The notes under the pieces were generated by a model, which worked only from the letters and a program-made list of their open reading frames with translations, did no database searches and had not been told where the DNA came from. A stretch of 64,000 bases of DNA, taken from positions 1 to 64,000 of the forward strand of contig JAUQYA010000120.1 of the NCBI GenBank assembly GCA_030837785.1, read 5' to 3'. The position numbers and the translations under genes are program-made. Each line of letters opens with the position of its first letter. Position 1 is the stretch's first letter. Below, piece by piece: positions 52,100-61,424 of this stretch. The DNA is from Albidovulum sp. GTDB lineage: Bacteria > Pseudomonadota > Alphaproteobacteria > Rhodobacterales > Rhodobacteraceae.

Positions 52100-53003
52100 G
52101 CTTGCCCCGCAGAAGCGAATCTCGGCCAAGGGCTGGGGGTTGTTGTTCCTCCTGTCGCTGATCTGGGGAGCATCCTTCGTCGCCATCAGCGCGTCCCTGA
52201 CGGCCTTTCCGGTCCTGACCACTGTCGCGCTGCGGGTCGGCTTGGGGGCCGCGGCGCTCTGGGTCTACGTGTTGTGGGCCGGGTTGCCGGTTCCGCTTAC
52301 GGTCCGCTTCTGGCGTGACAGCCTGATCGTCTCGATCTTCAACAACATCCTCACCTTTCTGCTGGTCGCTTGGGGCCAGACCCACATCCCCTCGGGCATG
52401 ACCGGGATCCTCAATGCCTCGACAGCGCTGTTCGCCGTACTCGTCGCTGCGATCGCTTTTCCGGACGAGCGGCTGACCCTGCGCAAATTGATGGGTGTCA
52501 GCATCGGCCTTTGCGGCGTGGCGGTGATTGTTGGACCGGACGCGCTAACCCGATTGGACCCGACTTCACTCGGCCAGCTGGCCATTTTGGCAGCCGGCCT
52601 GTCGAATGCAATGGGGGCCGCATGGGGACGCCGCTCGCAGGGTGATGTGCGCCCCGAAGTCACCGCCGCCGCCACACTGACGCTTGCGGCTGTCATTCTA
52701 GGTCCGCTTGCCTTGATGAAGGATGGTCTTCCGGCCGCGCCCGGCTGGAAAGCCGGGTTTGGTGTGGCCTATCTTGCCTTGATTGCGACCGCCTTCGGTT
52801 TCGTGCTTTTCTACCGTGTCCTTCAGGAGGTCGGGGCCAGCAACATCGGCCTGGTGACGCTTTTGATCGCACCAATCGCTGCGGCGCTTGGAGCACTCCT
52901 TATGCACGAACGGCTATCTGCCGATGCTTTGACCGGAACGGTGCTGTTGATCGTCGGGCTTGCAGTATTGGATGGTCGGGCACAGCGCTTGCTCAGGCGA
53001 TGA
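52086..53003 (+). CDS. EamA/DMT superfamily transporter
   Basis: A 305-residue membrane protein with ten predicted hydrophobic segments arranged as two EamA repeats. Repeat 1 begins LLFLLSLIWGASFVAIS and repeat 2 starts near residue 155; FYRVLQEVGASNIGLVTLLIAPIAAALGALLMHERLS is the typical conserved end. It would export a metabolite or amino acid of the pathway. The start lies inside the GMC gene, so translation is coupled. Confidence 0.88.
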   Translation: MPGSELAPQKRISAKGWGLLFLLSLIWGASFVAISASLTAFPVLTTVALRVGLGAAALWVYVLWAGLPVPLTVRFWRDSLIVSIFNNILTFLLVAWGQTHIPSGMTGILNASTALFAVLVAAIAFPDERLTLRKLMGVSIGLCGVAVIVGPDALTRLDPTSLGQLAILAAGLSNAMGAAWGRRSQGDVRPEVTAAATLTLAAVILGPLALMKDGLPAAPGWKAGFGVAYLALIATAFGFVLFYRVLQEVGASNIGLVTLLIAPIAAALGALLMHERLSADALTGTVLLIVGLAVLDGRAQRLLRR

Positions 53004-53148
53004 CCGGAGAATTCTTTCTGGATTATTTACAAACTATGTAGACGAACTCAGGTACTAATGCGTATCTTTGTGGGGTTGTTGTCACGACGATTCGCGCCAG
53101 TCGTGCAACAGAAGAAAGCCAAGGCTTATCCAACAAGGAGGACCTTTC

Positions 53149-54024
53149 ATGAACATGAAGATCGCCCGCCGAACCTTCGTCGGTATAGTGACGTCGGGCC
53201 TGCTGGCAGCCGGGGCAGCATGGGCTGATGATATCGCCAAGTTCGACGCCGCCGCCGCGCTGGTTCCGAAGTCCATCGCCGAGTCCGCCACCCTGCGCAT
53301 CGCCATGCCCGATCAGGGCAAGCCCTTTGCCTACAAGGAAGGCAACGAACTGAAAGGCATGGATGTGGACATGGCTCGCGCCATCGCCGGCACCCTTGGC
53401 CTGAATCCCGAAATCACGCTGGTTCCCTTTGCCGGGGCGCTGGCCGGGCTGGAAGCCGACAAGTTCGATATCTCGTTCGGCCAGTTCTATATCCGCGCCG
53501 AACGTCTGGCGGTGGCCGATTTCGTCACCAGTTGGCGCGTCTACAACACCTTCCTGCTGAAATCCGACAAGGATCTGCGCCCGTTGCAGGTCACCGATCT
53601 GTGTGGATACCGTGCCGGAACCATGGCCGCATCGGTGCAACTGGAAGAATTGCAGAAGAATGCCGACAACTGCGCCACCGGCAAGATCGAGGTCAGCGCC
53701 TTTCCCTCTGCCTCGGCCGCGGCGCTGGCGCTGTCCAGCGACCGGATCGACGTGATGTTCACCGATCCGGCCTTTGCGCATGAAGTGATGAAGGCCGACA
53801 AATCGCTGATCACCAGCGGCGAGCTGGACGGGGCGCCGACCGCCATTGCCGTGCGCCGCGACGAGGACGCCCCGGCGATGGACAAGGCGATCCAGGCTGC
53901 GCTGACGCATCTGCAACAGACGGGCGAATACCAAAAGCTGCTGGAGGCGAACGAGACCGCCTTTGGCGCGCTGACCGAATTCGACATCTACGACGCGAAC
54001 TCGACGCCGCCCAGCTATCAGTAG
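53149..54024 (+). CDS. Amino-acid-type ABC transporter substrate-binding protein (SBP family 3)
   Basis: A 291-residue binding protein starting at the ATG with AAGGAGG upstream (53135-53141). The leader MNMKIARRTFVGIVTSGLLA has a twin-arginine-like ARRTFV and a cleavage region AAWADD. The mature part shows TLRIAMPDQGKPFAYKEGNELKGMD and the late DRIDVMFTDPAFAH pattern of the family. It precedes a permease and an ATPase gene, and a strong hairpin lies just after its stop, likely giving excess binding protein over membrane parts. Confidence 0.9.
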   Translation: MNMKIARRTFVGIVTSGLLAAGAAWADDIAKFDAAAALVPKSIAESATLRIAMPDQGKPFAYKEGNELKGMDVDMARAIAGTLGLNPEITLVPFAGALAGLEADKFDISFGQFYIRAERLAVADFVTSWRVYNTFLLKSDKDLRPLQVTDLCGYRAGTMAASVQLEELQKNADNCATGKIEVSAFPSASAAALALSSDRIDVMFTDPAFAHEVMKADKSLITSGELDGAPTAIAVRRDEDAPAMDKAIQAALTHLQQTGEYQKLLEANETAFGALTEFDIYDANSTPPSYQ

Positions 54025-54036
54025 GCCGCCGCAAGA

Positions 54037-54066
54037 CCGGCTGCGGCGGGGCTTTGCCGCAGCCGG
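54037..54066 (+). promoter_or_regulatory. Intergenic hairpin between binding-protein and permease genes
   Basis: CCGGCTGCGGC and GCCGCAGCCGG form an 11-bp stem with an 8-base loop and no T-run. A hairpin here probably protects the upstream mRNA or attenuates read-through. Confidence 0.6.
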
Positions 54067-54139
54067 ATAACGGACCCGTTGCCCCCAGGCGCGGGTCGGG
54101 CATCCATGAGGTATCGTTTTGGGACCACAGACAGGGGAT

Positions 54140-54976
54140 ATGCCCATCGTCAAGGTGCGGCATTACGGACGCTGGGTCGCGGTGGGGCTGATCCTGCTGA
54201 TCATCGCGGCCATGCTGCAGTCGATGACCTTCAACACACGTTTCAAATGGGACATCGTCGCGCATTACATGTTCGACCCGGCCATCTTGCAGGGCTTGCT
54301 GAACACGATTTGGCTGACCGTCGCCTCGATGGTCATCGGCATCATCCTGGGCACGATCCTGGCGATCATGCGCATTTCCGGCAACCCGCTTCTGTCGGGC
54401 TTTGCATCGGCCTATGTGTGGCTGTTCCGCGGCTCGCCGCTGCTGGTGCAACTGATCTTCTGGTATAATATCTCGGCGCTTTATCCGCAGATTTCGCTGG
54501 GGATCCCCTTTGGCCCCACATTGTTCAGCTTTGACGCGAACCAGTACATCACCATCTATGTCGCGGCGCTGCTGGGTCTCAGCCTGAACGAAGGCGCCTA
54601 TATGTCCGAGATCGTCCGCTCGGGGCTGAACGCGGTCCCGGCCGGCCAGCGCGAGGCCGCCGAGGCGCTCGGGATGTGCAACGGCCGCGTCCTGTTCCGC
54701 ATCATCCTGCCGCAGGCGATGCGGATCATCGTGCCGCCGACCGGCAACCAGTTCATCGGGATGCTGAAGACGACTTCGCTGGTCAGCGTCATCGCCATGC
54801 AGGAACTGCTGTATTCGGCGCAGTTGATCTATTCGGTGAACTTCCAGACCATCCCGCTGCTGATCGTCGCCTCTATCTGGTATCTGGTCCTGACCACCAT
54901 CCTGTCGGTTGGTCAGTTCTACGTCGAGCGCCATTTCGCCCGCGGCCACGCCGCCACAGCCAAGACGGAGGCGTAG
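54140..54976 (+). CDS. Amino-acid-type ABC transporter permease
   Basis: A 278-residue permease with an AGGGGA site before the ATG at 54140. It has an extended N-terminus, about five membrane segments and the EAA loop VPAGQREAAEALGMCNGRVLFRIILPQAMRII. It is the only permease in this three-gene transporter and would act as a homodimer. The stop is next to the GTG start of the ATPase gene. Confidence 0.9.
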   Translation: MPIVKVRHYGRWVAVGLILLIIAAMLQSMTFNTRFKWDIVAHYMFDPAILQGLLNTIWLTVASMVIGIILGTILAIMRISGNPLLSGFASAYVWLFRGSPLLVQLIFWYNISALYPQISLGIPFGPTLFSFDANQYITIYVAALLGLSLNEGAYMSEIVRSGLNAVPAGQREAAEALGMCNGRVLFRIILPQAMRIIVPPTGNQFIGMLKTTSLVSVIAMQELLYSAQLIYSVNFQTIPLLIVASIWYLVLTTILSVGQFYVERHFARGHAATAKTEA

Positions 54977-55744
54977 GTGACAGCCACTCTCGCAATCTCG
55001 GCCCAAAAGGTTCGCAAGAGTTTCGGCCATGTCGAGGTTCTGAAGGGAATCGACCTCGACATCGCTTATGGCGAGGTCGCCTGCATCCTCGGCCCCTCTG
55101 GCTCGGGCAAGAGTACCTTCCTGCGCTGCATGAACCATCTGGAACGCATTGACAGTGGCAGGTTGCAGGTCGACGGCCACTATGTCGGCTACCGCGAACA
55201 CAATGGCAAGCTCTACGAACTGCGCCCCAACGAAATCGCGACCCGCCGTGCCGACATCGGCATGGTCTTCCAGAGTTTCAACCTTTTCCCACACATGACA
55301 GTCCTGGAAAACGTGATCGAGGCACCGATCTCGGTCCGCCGTCTGCCGCGTGCCGAGGCGGTTGAGATCGCACACCAACTGTTGCGCAAGGTCGGTCTGG
55401 ATCACAAGGCAGGCGCCTACCCGCGAACACTGTCGGGGGGGCAGCAACAGCGCGTGGCCATCGCCCGCGCTCTGGCGATGCGGCCCAAGGTGATGCTTTT
55501 CGACGAGCCGACCAGCGCGCTTGACCCCGAACTGGTGGGCGAGGTGCTGTCGGTGATGAAGGAACTCGCCTCCGAGGGCATGACCATGGCCGTCGTGACC
55601 CATGAAGTCGGCTTCGCACGCGAGGTCGCCGACCGGGTGATCTTCATGGACGGCGGGGTGATCGTTGAAGATGGCAAGCCCGATGACGTGATCCTGAACC
55701 CCGTGACCGAGCGCGCCCGGGCCTTTTTCAGCAAGGTCCTCTGA
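54977..55744 (+). CDS. Amino-acid-type ABC transporter ATP-binding protein (GlnQ-like)
   Basis: A 255-residue ATPase starting with GTG at 54977. It has Walker A GPSGSGKST, signature LSGGQQQRVAIARALA and Walker B VMLFDEPTSALDPELVG. Residues HYVGYREHNGKLYELRPNE before the Q-loop are a short insertion found in some members. It is the last gene of the plus-strand series; about 55 bp later begins an IS6 remnant. Confidence 0.92.
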   Translation: MTATLAISAQKVRKSFGHVEVLKGIDLDIAYGEVACILGPSGSGKSTFLRCMNHLERIDSGRLQVDGHYVGYREHNGKLYELRPNEIATRRADIGMVFQSFNLFPHMTVLENVIEAPISVRRLPRAEAVEIAHQLLRKVGLDHKAGAYPRTLSGGQQQRVAIARALAMRPKVMLFDEPTSALDPELVGEVLSVMKELASEGMTMAVVTHEVGFAREVADRVIFMDGGVIVEDGKPDDVILNPVTERARAFFSKVL

Positions 55745-55799
55745 CCAACGGCCGGCCTGCCGACAAGGAAACCGGGGCGAGAACAGGCTGCAGGGTGCT

Positions 55800-56316
55800 G
55801 GCAGACGAATGCGGCACCGTAGGACCGAATGCGGTCTGTCACGATCTCGTGGGCGCAGCCGTGCCGCTTCAGCGATTTCCTGAGGAATTTCAATGCCGCC
55901 TTCTTGTCGCGCGTCTTCGTCACGAAGCTCTCGAGCACCTCGCCCTCGTGATCGACGGCGCGCCACAGATAGTGGCGCTGGCCGTTGATCTTCACGAACA
56001 TTTCGTCCAGGTGCCTGGGCCAGTCGCTCGACCGCATGCCATGGACCCGGCGCTTCCAGATATCCGAAGCGAAGATCGGACCGAACCGGTGCCACCAGAA
56101 CCGCGCCGTTTCATGGCAGATGTCGAGCCCCCTTCGTGCAAGAGATCCTCGACGTTGCGGAGCAAGAGCGGAAACCGGATGTACATCATCACCGCCGGGC
56201 GGATGATCTCGGGCGATGTCTTGAAATAGCGGAAGGGGGAGCGCTGGGTCATGGCGGGGTGCTACCCAGCCCCTTGCCCCGCTCAAGCAGTTTGCCCTGG
56301 CAGAGTCCTCGGGCGG
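55800..56316 (-). mobile_element. IS6-family element remnant, frameshifted and 3'-truncated transposase
   Basis: From the ATG at 56252 the minus strand reads MTQRSPFRYFKTSPEIIRPA and RNVEDLLHEGG. A frameshift near 56135 moves it to the frame carrying LDICHETARFWWHRFGPIFA, RHLDEMFVKINGQRHYLWRA (first catalytic Asp) and SLKRHGCAHEIVTDRIRSYGAA (second catalytic Asp). Homology ends at ~55815, before the third catalytic residue. The upstream bases share GCTTGAG and the GGACTCTGCCAGG end with the other copies, placing the left end near 56316. Inactive. Confidence 0.82.
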
Positions 56317-56335
56317 TCTATCTGGTTGATGGAGA

Positions 56336-57229
56336 TCAGCCTACCGTGGAAAATTCACGGGCATGGCTGATCAGCCAGCGTTTGAACACCGACGCTGACG
56401 CGGTCAACGGGATGTCCTTTCTCGCGCAAACGTAATAGCCGCTGGTATCGTCGACACTATGGTCGAATAGCTTCCTCAGACTTCCGCGCCTTAAATCCTC
56501 TTTCACGAAGACCTCCCTGCACAAGGCGACACCATATCCGCTCAAAACGGCAGCAATGACCATGTGCTGATCTTGCAAGACGAGTTCCGTCCCCGGGTCG
56601 AAGTCAGTGACGCCCATGTCTTGCAGCCATTGTTTCCAGAATTGCGTGTTGTCGTCATGAATCAGCAAGTGCCCGCGCAGGTCACATGGCTCGACTATCT
56701 TTCCTGCTTTCCTAAGATATTCCGGGCTGCAGACTGGGATCAGCGATGCTTCCAGGAAGCGCTCGGCGTCGTATTCCGGCCAGCGTCCATCTCCGTAGAG
56801 GATTCGCAGATCCGCTGCCGTGGCCTGACCCATTATGACGTATCTTATGTGCACGTCGATGTTCGCGCGCCGTTTACGGAAATCATGAAGTTGCGGAATT
56901 AGCCAGCGAAGACCGATGGACGGAACAGTGGTCACATTGACCGTACTTCGCCCCTGGCTGCTTGTTAGCGCCATTGTTCGGTCCCGCAACAGAATCAGGG
57001 CCTGCGCAGCGGCCGTGTAGTAGTCCAGACCCGCTGCGGTCAAGGCGAGCGAGCGTCCTCGGCGTTCGAACAGCTTCAGCCCAAGCAACTTCTCCAGATG
57101 ATTGATCTGGTGACTGATGGCGGACTGCGTCACATTGAGTTCGCGCGCGGCAGCAGCCAGCGAGCCGCCCCGGCCGACCGCCTCAAACGCTTGGATCGCG
57201 CGCAACGGAGGAAGGTTGTTGATCAACAC
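56336..57229 (-). CDS. LysR family transcriptional regulator (GcvA-like)
   Basis: A 297-residue LysR-type regulator. The N-terminal winged helix-turn-helix is AVGRGGSLAAAARELNVTQS, AISHQINHLEKLLGLKLFER. The C-terminal effector domain includes TVPSIGLRWLIPQLHDFRKR, as in GcvA-type proteins. It is bounded by the IS6 remnant on one side and an IS3 fragment on the other. Target genes are not evident; the transporter at 53149-55744 is the nearest intact unit but is separated by IS sequence. Confidence 0.9.
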   Translation of the reverse strand: MLINNLPPLRAIQAFEAVGRGGSLAAAARELNVTQSAISHQINHLEKLLGLKLFERRGRSLALTAAGLDYYTAAAQALILLRDRTMALTSSQGRSTVNVTTVPSIGLRWLIPQLHDFRKRRANIDVHIRYVIMGQATAADLRILYGDGRWPEYDAERFLEASLIPVCSPEYLRKAGKIVEPCDLRGHLLIHDDNTQFWKQWLQDMGVTDFDPGTELVLQDQHMVIAAVLSGYGVALCREVFVKEDLRRGSLRKLFDHSVDDTSGYYVCARKDIPLTASASVFKRWLISHAREFSTVG

Positions 57230-57343
57230 CGCATCGCTCTTCCTTAGGTCATAGAGGCGGTAGCCTGCTGCCGGTTTCGTGGGCAGCAGGTCATGCTCTG
57301 AGCCCCAACCTTAGACCGCCGAGGTCTGGAATTTCCGGCTGTT

Positions 57344-57545
57344 TCACGGTAACGGGCTGGTGTCGCCACCGGGATTGCGCAGCGCACTCGGGACTTTGTA
57401 GCCGATGGCGCCATGAGGTCGGACGTCGTTGTAGTCTCTGCGCCAAGTCTCCAACTTTTCGCGGGCGTCGGCAAGGCTCAGGAACCAGTGGGTGTTCAAA
57501 CATTCCGCCCGCAGCTTGCTGGCCCACGCCCCGAACGGCGCACAC
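57344..57545 (-). mobile_element. IS3-family transposase OrfB C-terminal fragment
   Basis: One minus-strand frame reads CLNTHWFLSLADAREKLETW followed by RRDYNDVRPHGAIGYKVPSA and ends in a stop at 57344-57346. This is the end of the DDE domain of IS3-family OrfB (the RPHGAIG motif). The rest of the transposase is absent. The segment upstream is followed by unrelated sequence. Confidence 0.8.
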
Positions 57546-58232
57546 GCGTTCTCTCCGAGCCGATATTCTCCGGACCAGTGAACCGAACCCCTGCCGGCTC
57601 AGAGCGCCATACTATTGAAATCATGAGATTTAAGTTGGACGCGCACTGCGCGTGGTTTGCAGTTCCGTTTGCCAAGCTGCCGGAACCCGGATCGAACGAT
57701 CAGCGAACAGCTCTATGCCGCCTGCGCGAAGCCACCATTCACGGCCTGTTGCCACACATGGGCGTATCGATTGCGCGCTTTCGGTCCTGTTATTCCGGCT
57801 TTCCATCCATGGCGCCCACACAGGCGCCCGCGTCGAAGAGGTGTGAACTTGATCGAGAAGGACCACTTCAGGGAATCGCTCATCCGTCACGTGACCGCAT
57901 CCGGCATGCCTGTCGCCGCGCTGGCCCGGCGCACTTCCAGGGCACCTGTCTTCAATATAACCAAAACCGCACACAGTCGCAGCGTGCCCTGCGCCAATGC
58001 GCTCTGCGCCATGAACCCGAGATGCGGCGGATGAAGGACTGGACCAATCGAGCATCCGGTTACTTCGAGAGAGAGATCATCCAGACATATGACTTGATAG
58101 CGTTCTTTATCCACGCCTACGTCCTGTCGATGATGTTCAGCGCCTTGCCGGCCCCGTTGGATCGCAGCTGACCTGCTGCGCTCCTCGCCATGTCGATGCC
58201 GCCCCGGCCCTGATGATATCCCCCGACGGCAT
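57546..58232. other. Gene-poor region without a recognisable gene
   Basis: About 690 bp between the IS3 fragment and the AraC regulator. Several short open frames exist on both strands but none has a ribosome-binding site and a family I recognise. One plus-strand stretch from 57849 (HFRESLIRHVTASGMPVAAL) looks helix-turn-helix-like, possibly a decayed DNA-binding protein; I do not assign it. Confidence 0.4.
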
Positions 58233-59345
58233 CTATGTGCCGAGGCGGGTCTGCGAGGAATCACAAGGCGGTATGGTCGCATCGTCAGGATCGATCCCGC
58301 TCCAACCATGCCGGCGGCGCCAGTTCTCGGGCGTCGTTCCGGTCCAGCGTCGGAAACTGCGGAAGAACGATCCTTCCGCCTCGAAGCCCAGGGCCAGCCC
58401 GATCTCGCCCATGCGCAGGTCGGTCAGCAGCAGCAGTTCCTCGGCCATGACGAAGCGCAAGTCCTCGACCAGATCGCGCAGCGACGACCCCTCCTCCTCC
58501 AGCCGCCGGTTCAGCGTGCGGGGCGACACGCCCGCGAGGCGGGCGACATCGGCGCGGACCGACCGCCCGCGCGACAGGAGGGGCCGAAGGACGAGGCGGG
58601 TGCGCGACGTCCAGTTACGGGAAGACGGAGGCAGCAGCGTCTGCGCGCGGCGCAGCCAATCGTCCAGCGCGAGGCCCGCCGCGGCGCCGGCCGGGCAGGC
58701 GAGCGCCGCGCGCGGCAGAACCATGCCGCAGACCGTCGCGTCGAACCGGATCGGGGCTGCCAGCATGTGCGCGTAGATTTCCGGGTCTGGCGGCGCGCGG
58801 AACGGCAGCAGCACCTCGGCAGGGCCGTGCCGACCGCGGGTCAGCTGCCGGATCTTGCGGGTGGTGATGGACATGGCCAGCGCATAGACCTGTTCCCGCC
58901 CCGGCGCCCACCGGTCACATATGCTGTAGCCCAGGAAGGCGTCCGCTCCCTGGTCGAGGAGATAGAGCCCGGCAGCCCTGGTATTGGCGGGCTGCAACAA
59001 GATGAACCCCTGGATCGCATCATGCAGCGTCGGCGCCGAGGCCAGCCATTGGCCCGGCAAACCCAGCATCGCCGCATCGACCCGCGCCCCGAGCAGGAGC
59101 CCGAGATGCCGGCACCCGGCCAACCGAGCCGCTGCATCGAGCACTTCGCAGAATCGCGACATCGGCAGCGCGAAGGCAGGATCGGTCCAGACCTCCGATG
59201 GAACCGGGCAGGCGGCCTCGAGCCGCGGCAGCGGCACGCTGAATTCCGCGAGCAGCGCAGGCAACTGCATCAGTGACGTCGTGCGCTGCATGGCATCGGC
59301 GCAAAATCGACTGGTCTTGGCCGTGGCGGTTTTCTGTCCGTCCAT
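58233..59345 (-). CDS. AraC family transcriptional regulator (OruR-like, arabinose-binding-domain type)
   Basis: About 370 residues. An N-terminal Arabinose_bd-type ligand domain (LPALLAEFSVPLPRLEAACP onward, with LGLLLGARVDAAMLG) is followed by a C-terminal AraC helix-turn-helix pair: VRADVARLAGVSPRTLNRRL and MGEIGLALGFEAEGSFFRSFRRWTGTTPENWRR. The start at 59345 has GGGGAGAGGG immediately upstream. It is divergent from the outer-membrane protein pseudogene, probably its target operon. Confidence 0.88.
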   Translation of the reverse strand: MDGQKTATAKTSRFCADAMQRTTSLMQLPALLAEFSVPLPRLEAACPVPSEVWTDPAFALPMSRFCEVLDAAARLAGCRHLGLLLGARVDAAMLGLPGQWLASAPTLHDAIQGFILLQPANTRAAGLYLLDQGADAFLGYSICDRWAPGREQVYALAMSITTRKIRQLTRGRHGPAEVLLPFRAPPDPEIYAHMLAAPIRFDATVCGMVLPRAALACPAGAAAGLALDDWLRRAQTLLPPSSRNWTSRTRLVLRPLLSRGRSVRADVARLAGVSPRTLNRRLEEEGSSLRDLVEDLRFVMAEELLLLTDLRMGEIGLALGFEAEGSFFRSFRRWTGTTPENWRRRHGWSGIDPDDATIPPCDSSQTRLGT

Positions 59346-59473
59346 CCCTCTCCCCCGGTCGGCCCGGCACCCGGCGGGCGCCCGCGCAGCGTGGCGCAAA
59401 TTTGAGACCGCCGCAAAAGGCCACCGTGCTACAAACAACCTGGGAAGAAAGCAGAAGCGGGGAAAATACCTGA

Positions 59474-60269
59474 ATGTACAGAGCAGTTTCCGCCTTATCA
59501 GCGTTGGCCGCGGTGGCGGCGCTGCCTGCGACCGCGGAGGATTCCACCGCCGATCTTGCGGCGAGGCTTTCGAACCCGGTCTCCAGCCTCATCAGCGTGC
59601 CGTTCCAGTACAATCACAACAGCGGACTGGCGGGCGGCAACGGGACGCAGGATTTCATCAACATCCAGCCGGTCATCCCCTTCTCGATCGGCGAGGACTG
59701 GAATGTCGTCTCGCGCACGGTGATCCCCGTCGTGTCGCTCGACGGTGTTCCGGCGGGTACGGGACAGACGTCCGGTCTCGGCAACATCGTCCAGAGCTTC
59801 TTCTTCTCGCCCAGGCGTCGACGGCGGGCGGGCTGATCTGGGGCGTGGGTCCGGTGTTCCAGCTCCCAACATCCTCGGACGACCTGTTGGGGCGCAAGCA
59901 GTTCGGCGCGGGCATCACCGGCGTCGGGCTGGTGCAGAGGAACGGCTGGACCTACGGGATGCTGGCCAACCATATCTGGTCGGTGAACCGGGAGGACAGA
60001 TATGGCGAATCCTCGGCGACCTTCCTGCAACCCTTCGTCAGCTATTCCACCCCAGGCGGCACCTCCGTCACCTTCAACACCGAAAGCACCTACGACTGGG
60101 TGGCCGAGGAATGGTCGGTGCCGCTGAACCTGTCGGTGGCGCAGATCGTCAAGCTGGGCGGGCGGCCGGTGCAGCTTTCGGCCGGGGTGCGCTACTGGTC
60201 CGATAGCCCGCCGGGGGGCCGACAGGCTGGGGTGCGCGCCTCGGCGTCACCTACATGTTCCCGCGCTGA
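59474..60269 (+). pseudogene. Outer-membrane transporter-like protein, two frameshifts
   Basis: The first frame reads a signal peptide MYRAVSALSALAAVAALPAT and then NPVSSLISVPFQYNHNSGLA, a pattern of beta-barrel proteins of the phenol-degradation MetA/transporter type. At about 59813 one base seems missing, and the protein continues in another frame (QASTAGGLIWGVGPVFQLPT ... SVNREDRYGESSATFLQPFV). Near 60210, in a run of G, a second one-base loss separates the final GWGARLGVTYMFPR, which ends with TGA at 60267. The intact length would be ~265 residues. Either decay or base-calling errors. Confidence 0.8.
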
Positions 60270-60341
60270 CGCGCGTCATTCAGATCTCGCCGTCCACCCG
60301 GTCGCAAGTGACCGAAACGCTGCAAAGAAAAGGAAAACAGC

Positions 60342-60494
60342 ATGAAACGCGGCGCCTTCACTGCACTGGCGCTTGCCGCGAACTACATCGTCCGGCTATA
60401 CCGCCCGAGGGCCGAGGTTCAGGACGGCACCTGGACGCTGCCGGTCGCCGCGCCGTGCAGTGACGCTGCGACAATCAGGACGGGAGACGGGGTG
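60342..60494 (+). pseudogene. Internally deleted remnant, DUF1254/DUF1214-like start and end joined
   Basis: An AAGGA site and ATG at 60342 begin a signal-peptide-like MKRGAFTALALAA that passes directly into NYIVRLYRPRAEVQDGTWTL. The second part looks like the C-terminal end of DUF1254/DUF1214 proteins (from memory); the ~400 intervening residues are missing. The frame then runs into the next gene, so the original stop is lost. Confidence 0.45.
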
Positions 60495-61241
60495 ATGCCC
60501 ATCAGGCAACAACTGGCCACGGCGGCAACGGCACTGGTGCTGGCTCTGTCCGGGCCGGCCCACGCCGAGGACAACGGGTGGCAGTTCACGGCGACCGGCT
60601 ATGCCTGGCTGCCGGCCAGCCGCGCCACCGTGGACACCCCGCGCGGCAGCCTTTCGGGCGAACTCAGCGTCAGCGATGCGCTCGACGCGCTGGACTTTGC
60701 CGCGATGGGCTCGCTGGAGGCGCGGCGCGGGAAGCTGGGGCTTGTCGCCGACCTGCTCTACTTCAACCTGACGCAGAAGGCCGATACCCCCTTCGGTGCC
60801 CTTTTCCAGCAGGGAAGGGTGGAAACGCGGATAACCGCGGTCACGGCGCTGGCGATGTGGCGGGTGCAGGAAACCGACACCTTCGTGCTGGACCTTGGCG
60901 GCGGCCTGCGGGCCTCCGACAGCGACGTGACCGTCACCCTGTCGGGCGGCCTGCTGCCGACCGAGAGGGTGCGGCGGGAGGGCGACGGGGTAAACCCGGT
61001 GCTGGCGCTCCGCATGCGGATGGACTTTGACGAGAAGTGGTTCGGCACGCTCTACCTCGACGGCGGAGGGTCCGGCGACGAACAGACGCGGCAGGCGGGG
61101 CTGGGCCTCGGCTACCGGATCGACGACCGCTGGTCGGTGCTGGGTGGCTGGCGCTATCTGGAGTTCGAGCGCGAGAACGGCGGCCAGAAGCTCGACTTCG
61201 ACATGTCGGGGGTCATTCTCGGCGCGTCCTACAGGTTCTGA
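60495..61241 (+). CDS. Outer-membrane beta-barrel-like protein of unknown function
   Basis: About 248 residues. The start at 60495 has GGGAGACGGGG upstream; the longer frame to 60342 joins the remnant before it. A Sec signal peptide (ATAALVLALSGPAHAED) is followed by alternating amphipathic strands rich in Gly and aromatic residues (WQFTATGYAWLPASR, LGLGYRIDDRWSVLGGWRYL) and ends in the terminal aromatic FSGVILGASYRF-type strand (last residue Phe), as for outer-membrane proteins. It appears intact. I do not recognise a function; it is expressed with the decayed OMP/DUF locus. Confidence 0.72.
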   Translation: MPIRQQLATAATALVLALSGPAHAEDNGWQFTATGYAWLPASRATVDTPRGSLSGELSVSDALDALDFAAMGSLEARRGKLGLVADLLYFNLTQKADTPFGALFQQGRVETRITAVTALAMWRVQETDTFVLDLGGGLRASDSDVTVTLSGGLLPTERVRREGDGVNPVLALRMRMDFDEKWFGTLYLDGGGSGDEQTRQAGLGLGYRIDDRWSVLGGWRYLEFERENGGQKLDFDMSGVILGASYRF

Positions 61242-61273
61242 GGGCGGCATGGCGACGACGGGCTAATCGTGAC

Positions 61274-61291
61274 CCGGGCGGCTTCGCCCGG
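61274..61291 (+). terminator. Short hairpin after the beta-barrel gene
   Basis: CCGGGCG and CGCCCGG form a 7-bp stem with a GCTT loop, 33 bp after the stop. No T-run follows, so termination is uncertain. The 180 bp to the next start hold nothing else I can support. Confidence 0.35.
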
Positions 61292-61424
61292 CAGGCAGCG
61301 GATCCGTCCGGGCGCGAGGCACATGCGGTGATCGGCCGCGCCGCCAGCCCGGAGCAGGTCGGGCACGGCGCCGCGCCGGCCGCTGCCCCGACCACCTGGG
61401 GCTTGACATAGGAGGCGGCCCCGC

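Noticed and set aside
57630..58309. Minus-strand ORFs of ~140 residues between the IS3 fragment and the AraC gene
   Set aside because: No start signals, no known motifs, and both strands are equally open; treated as non-coding or decayed.
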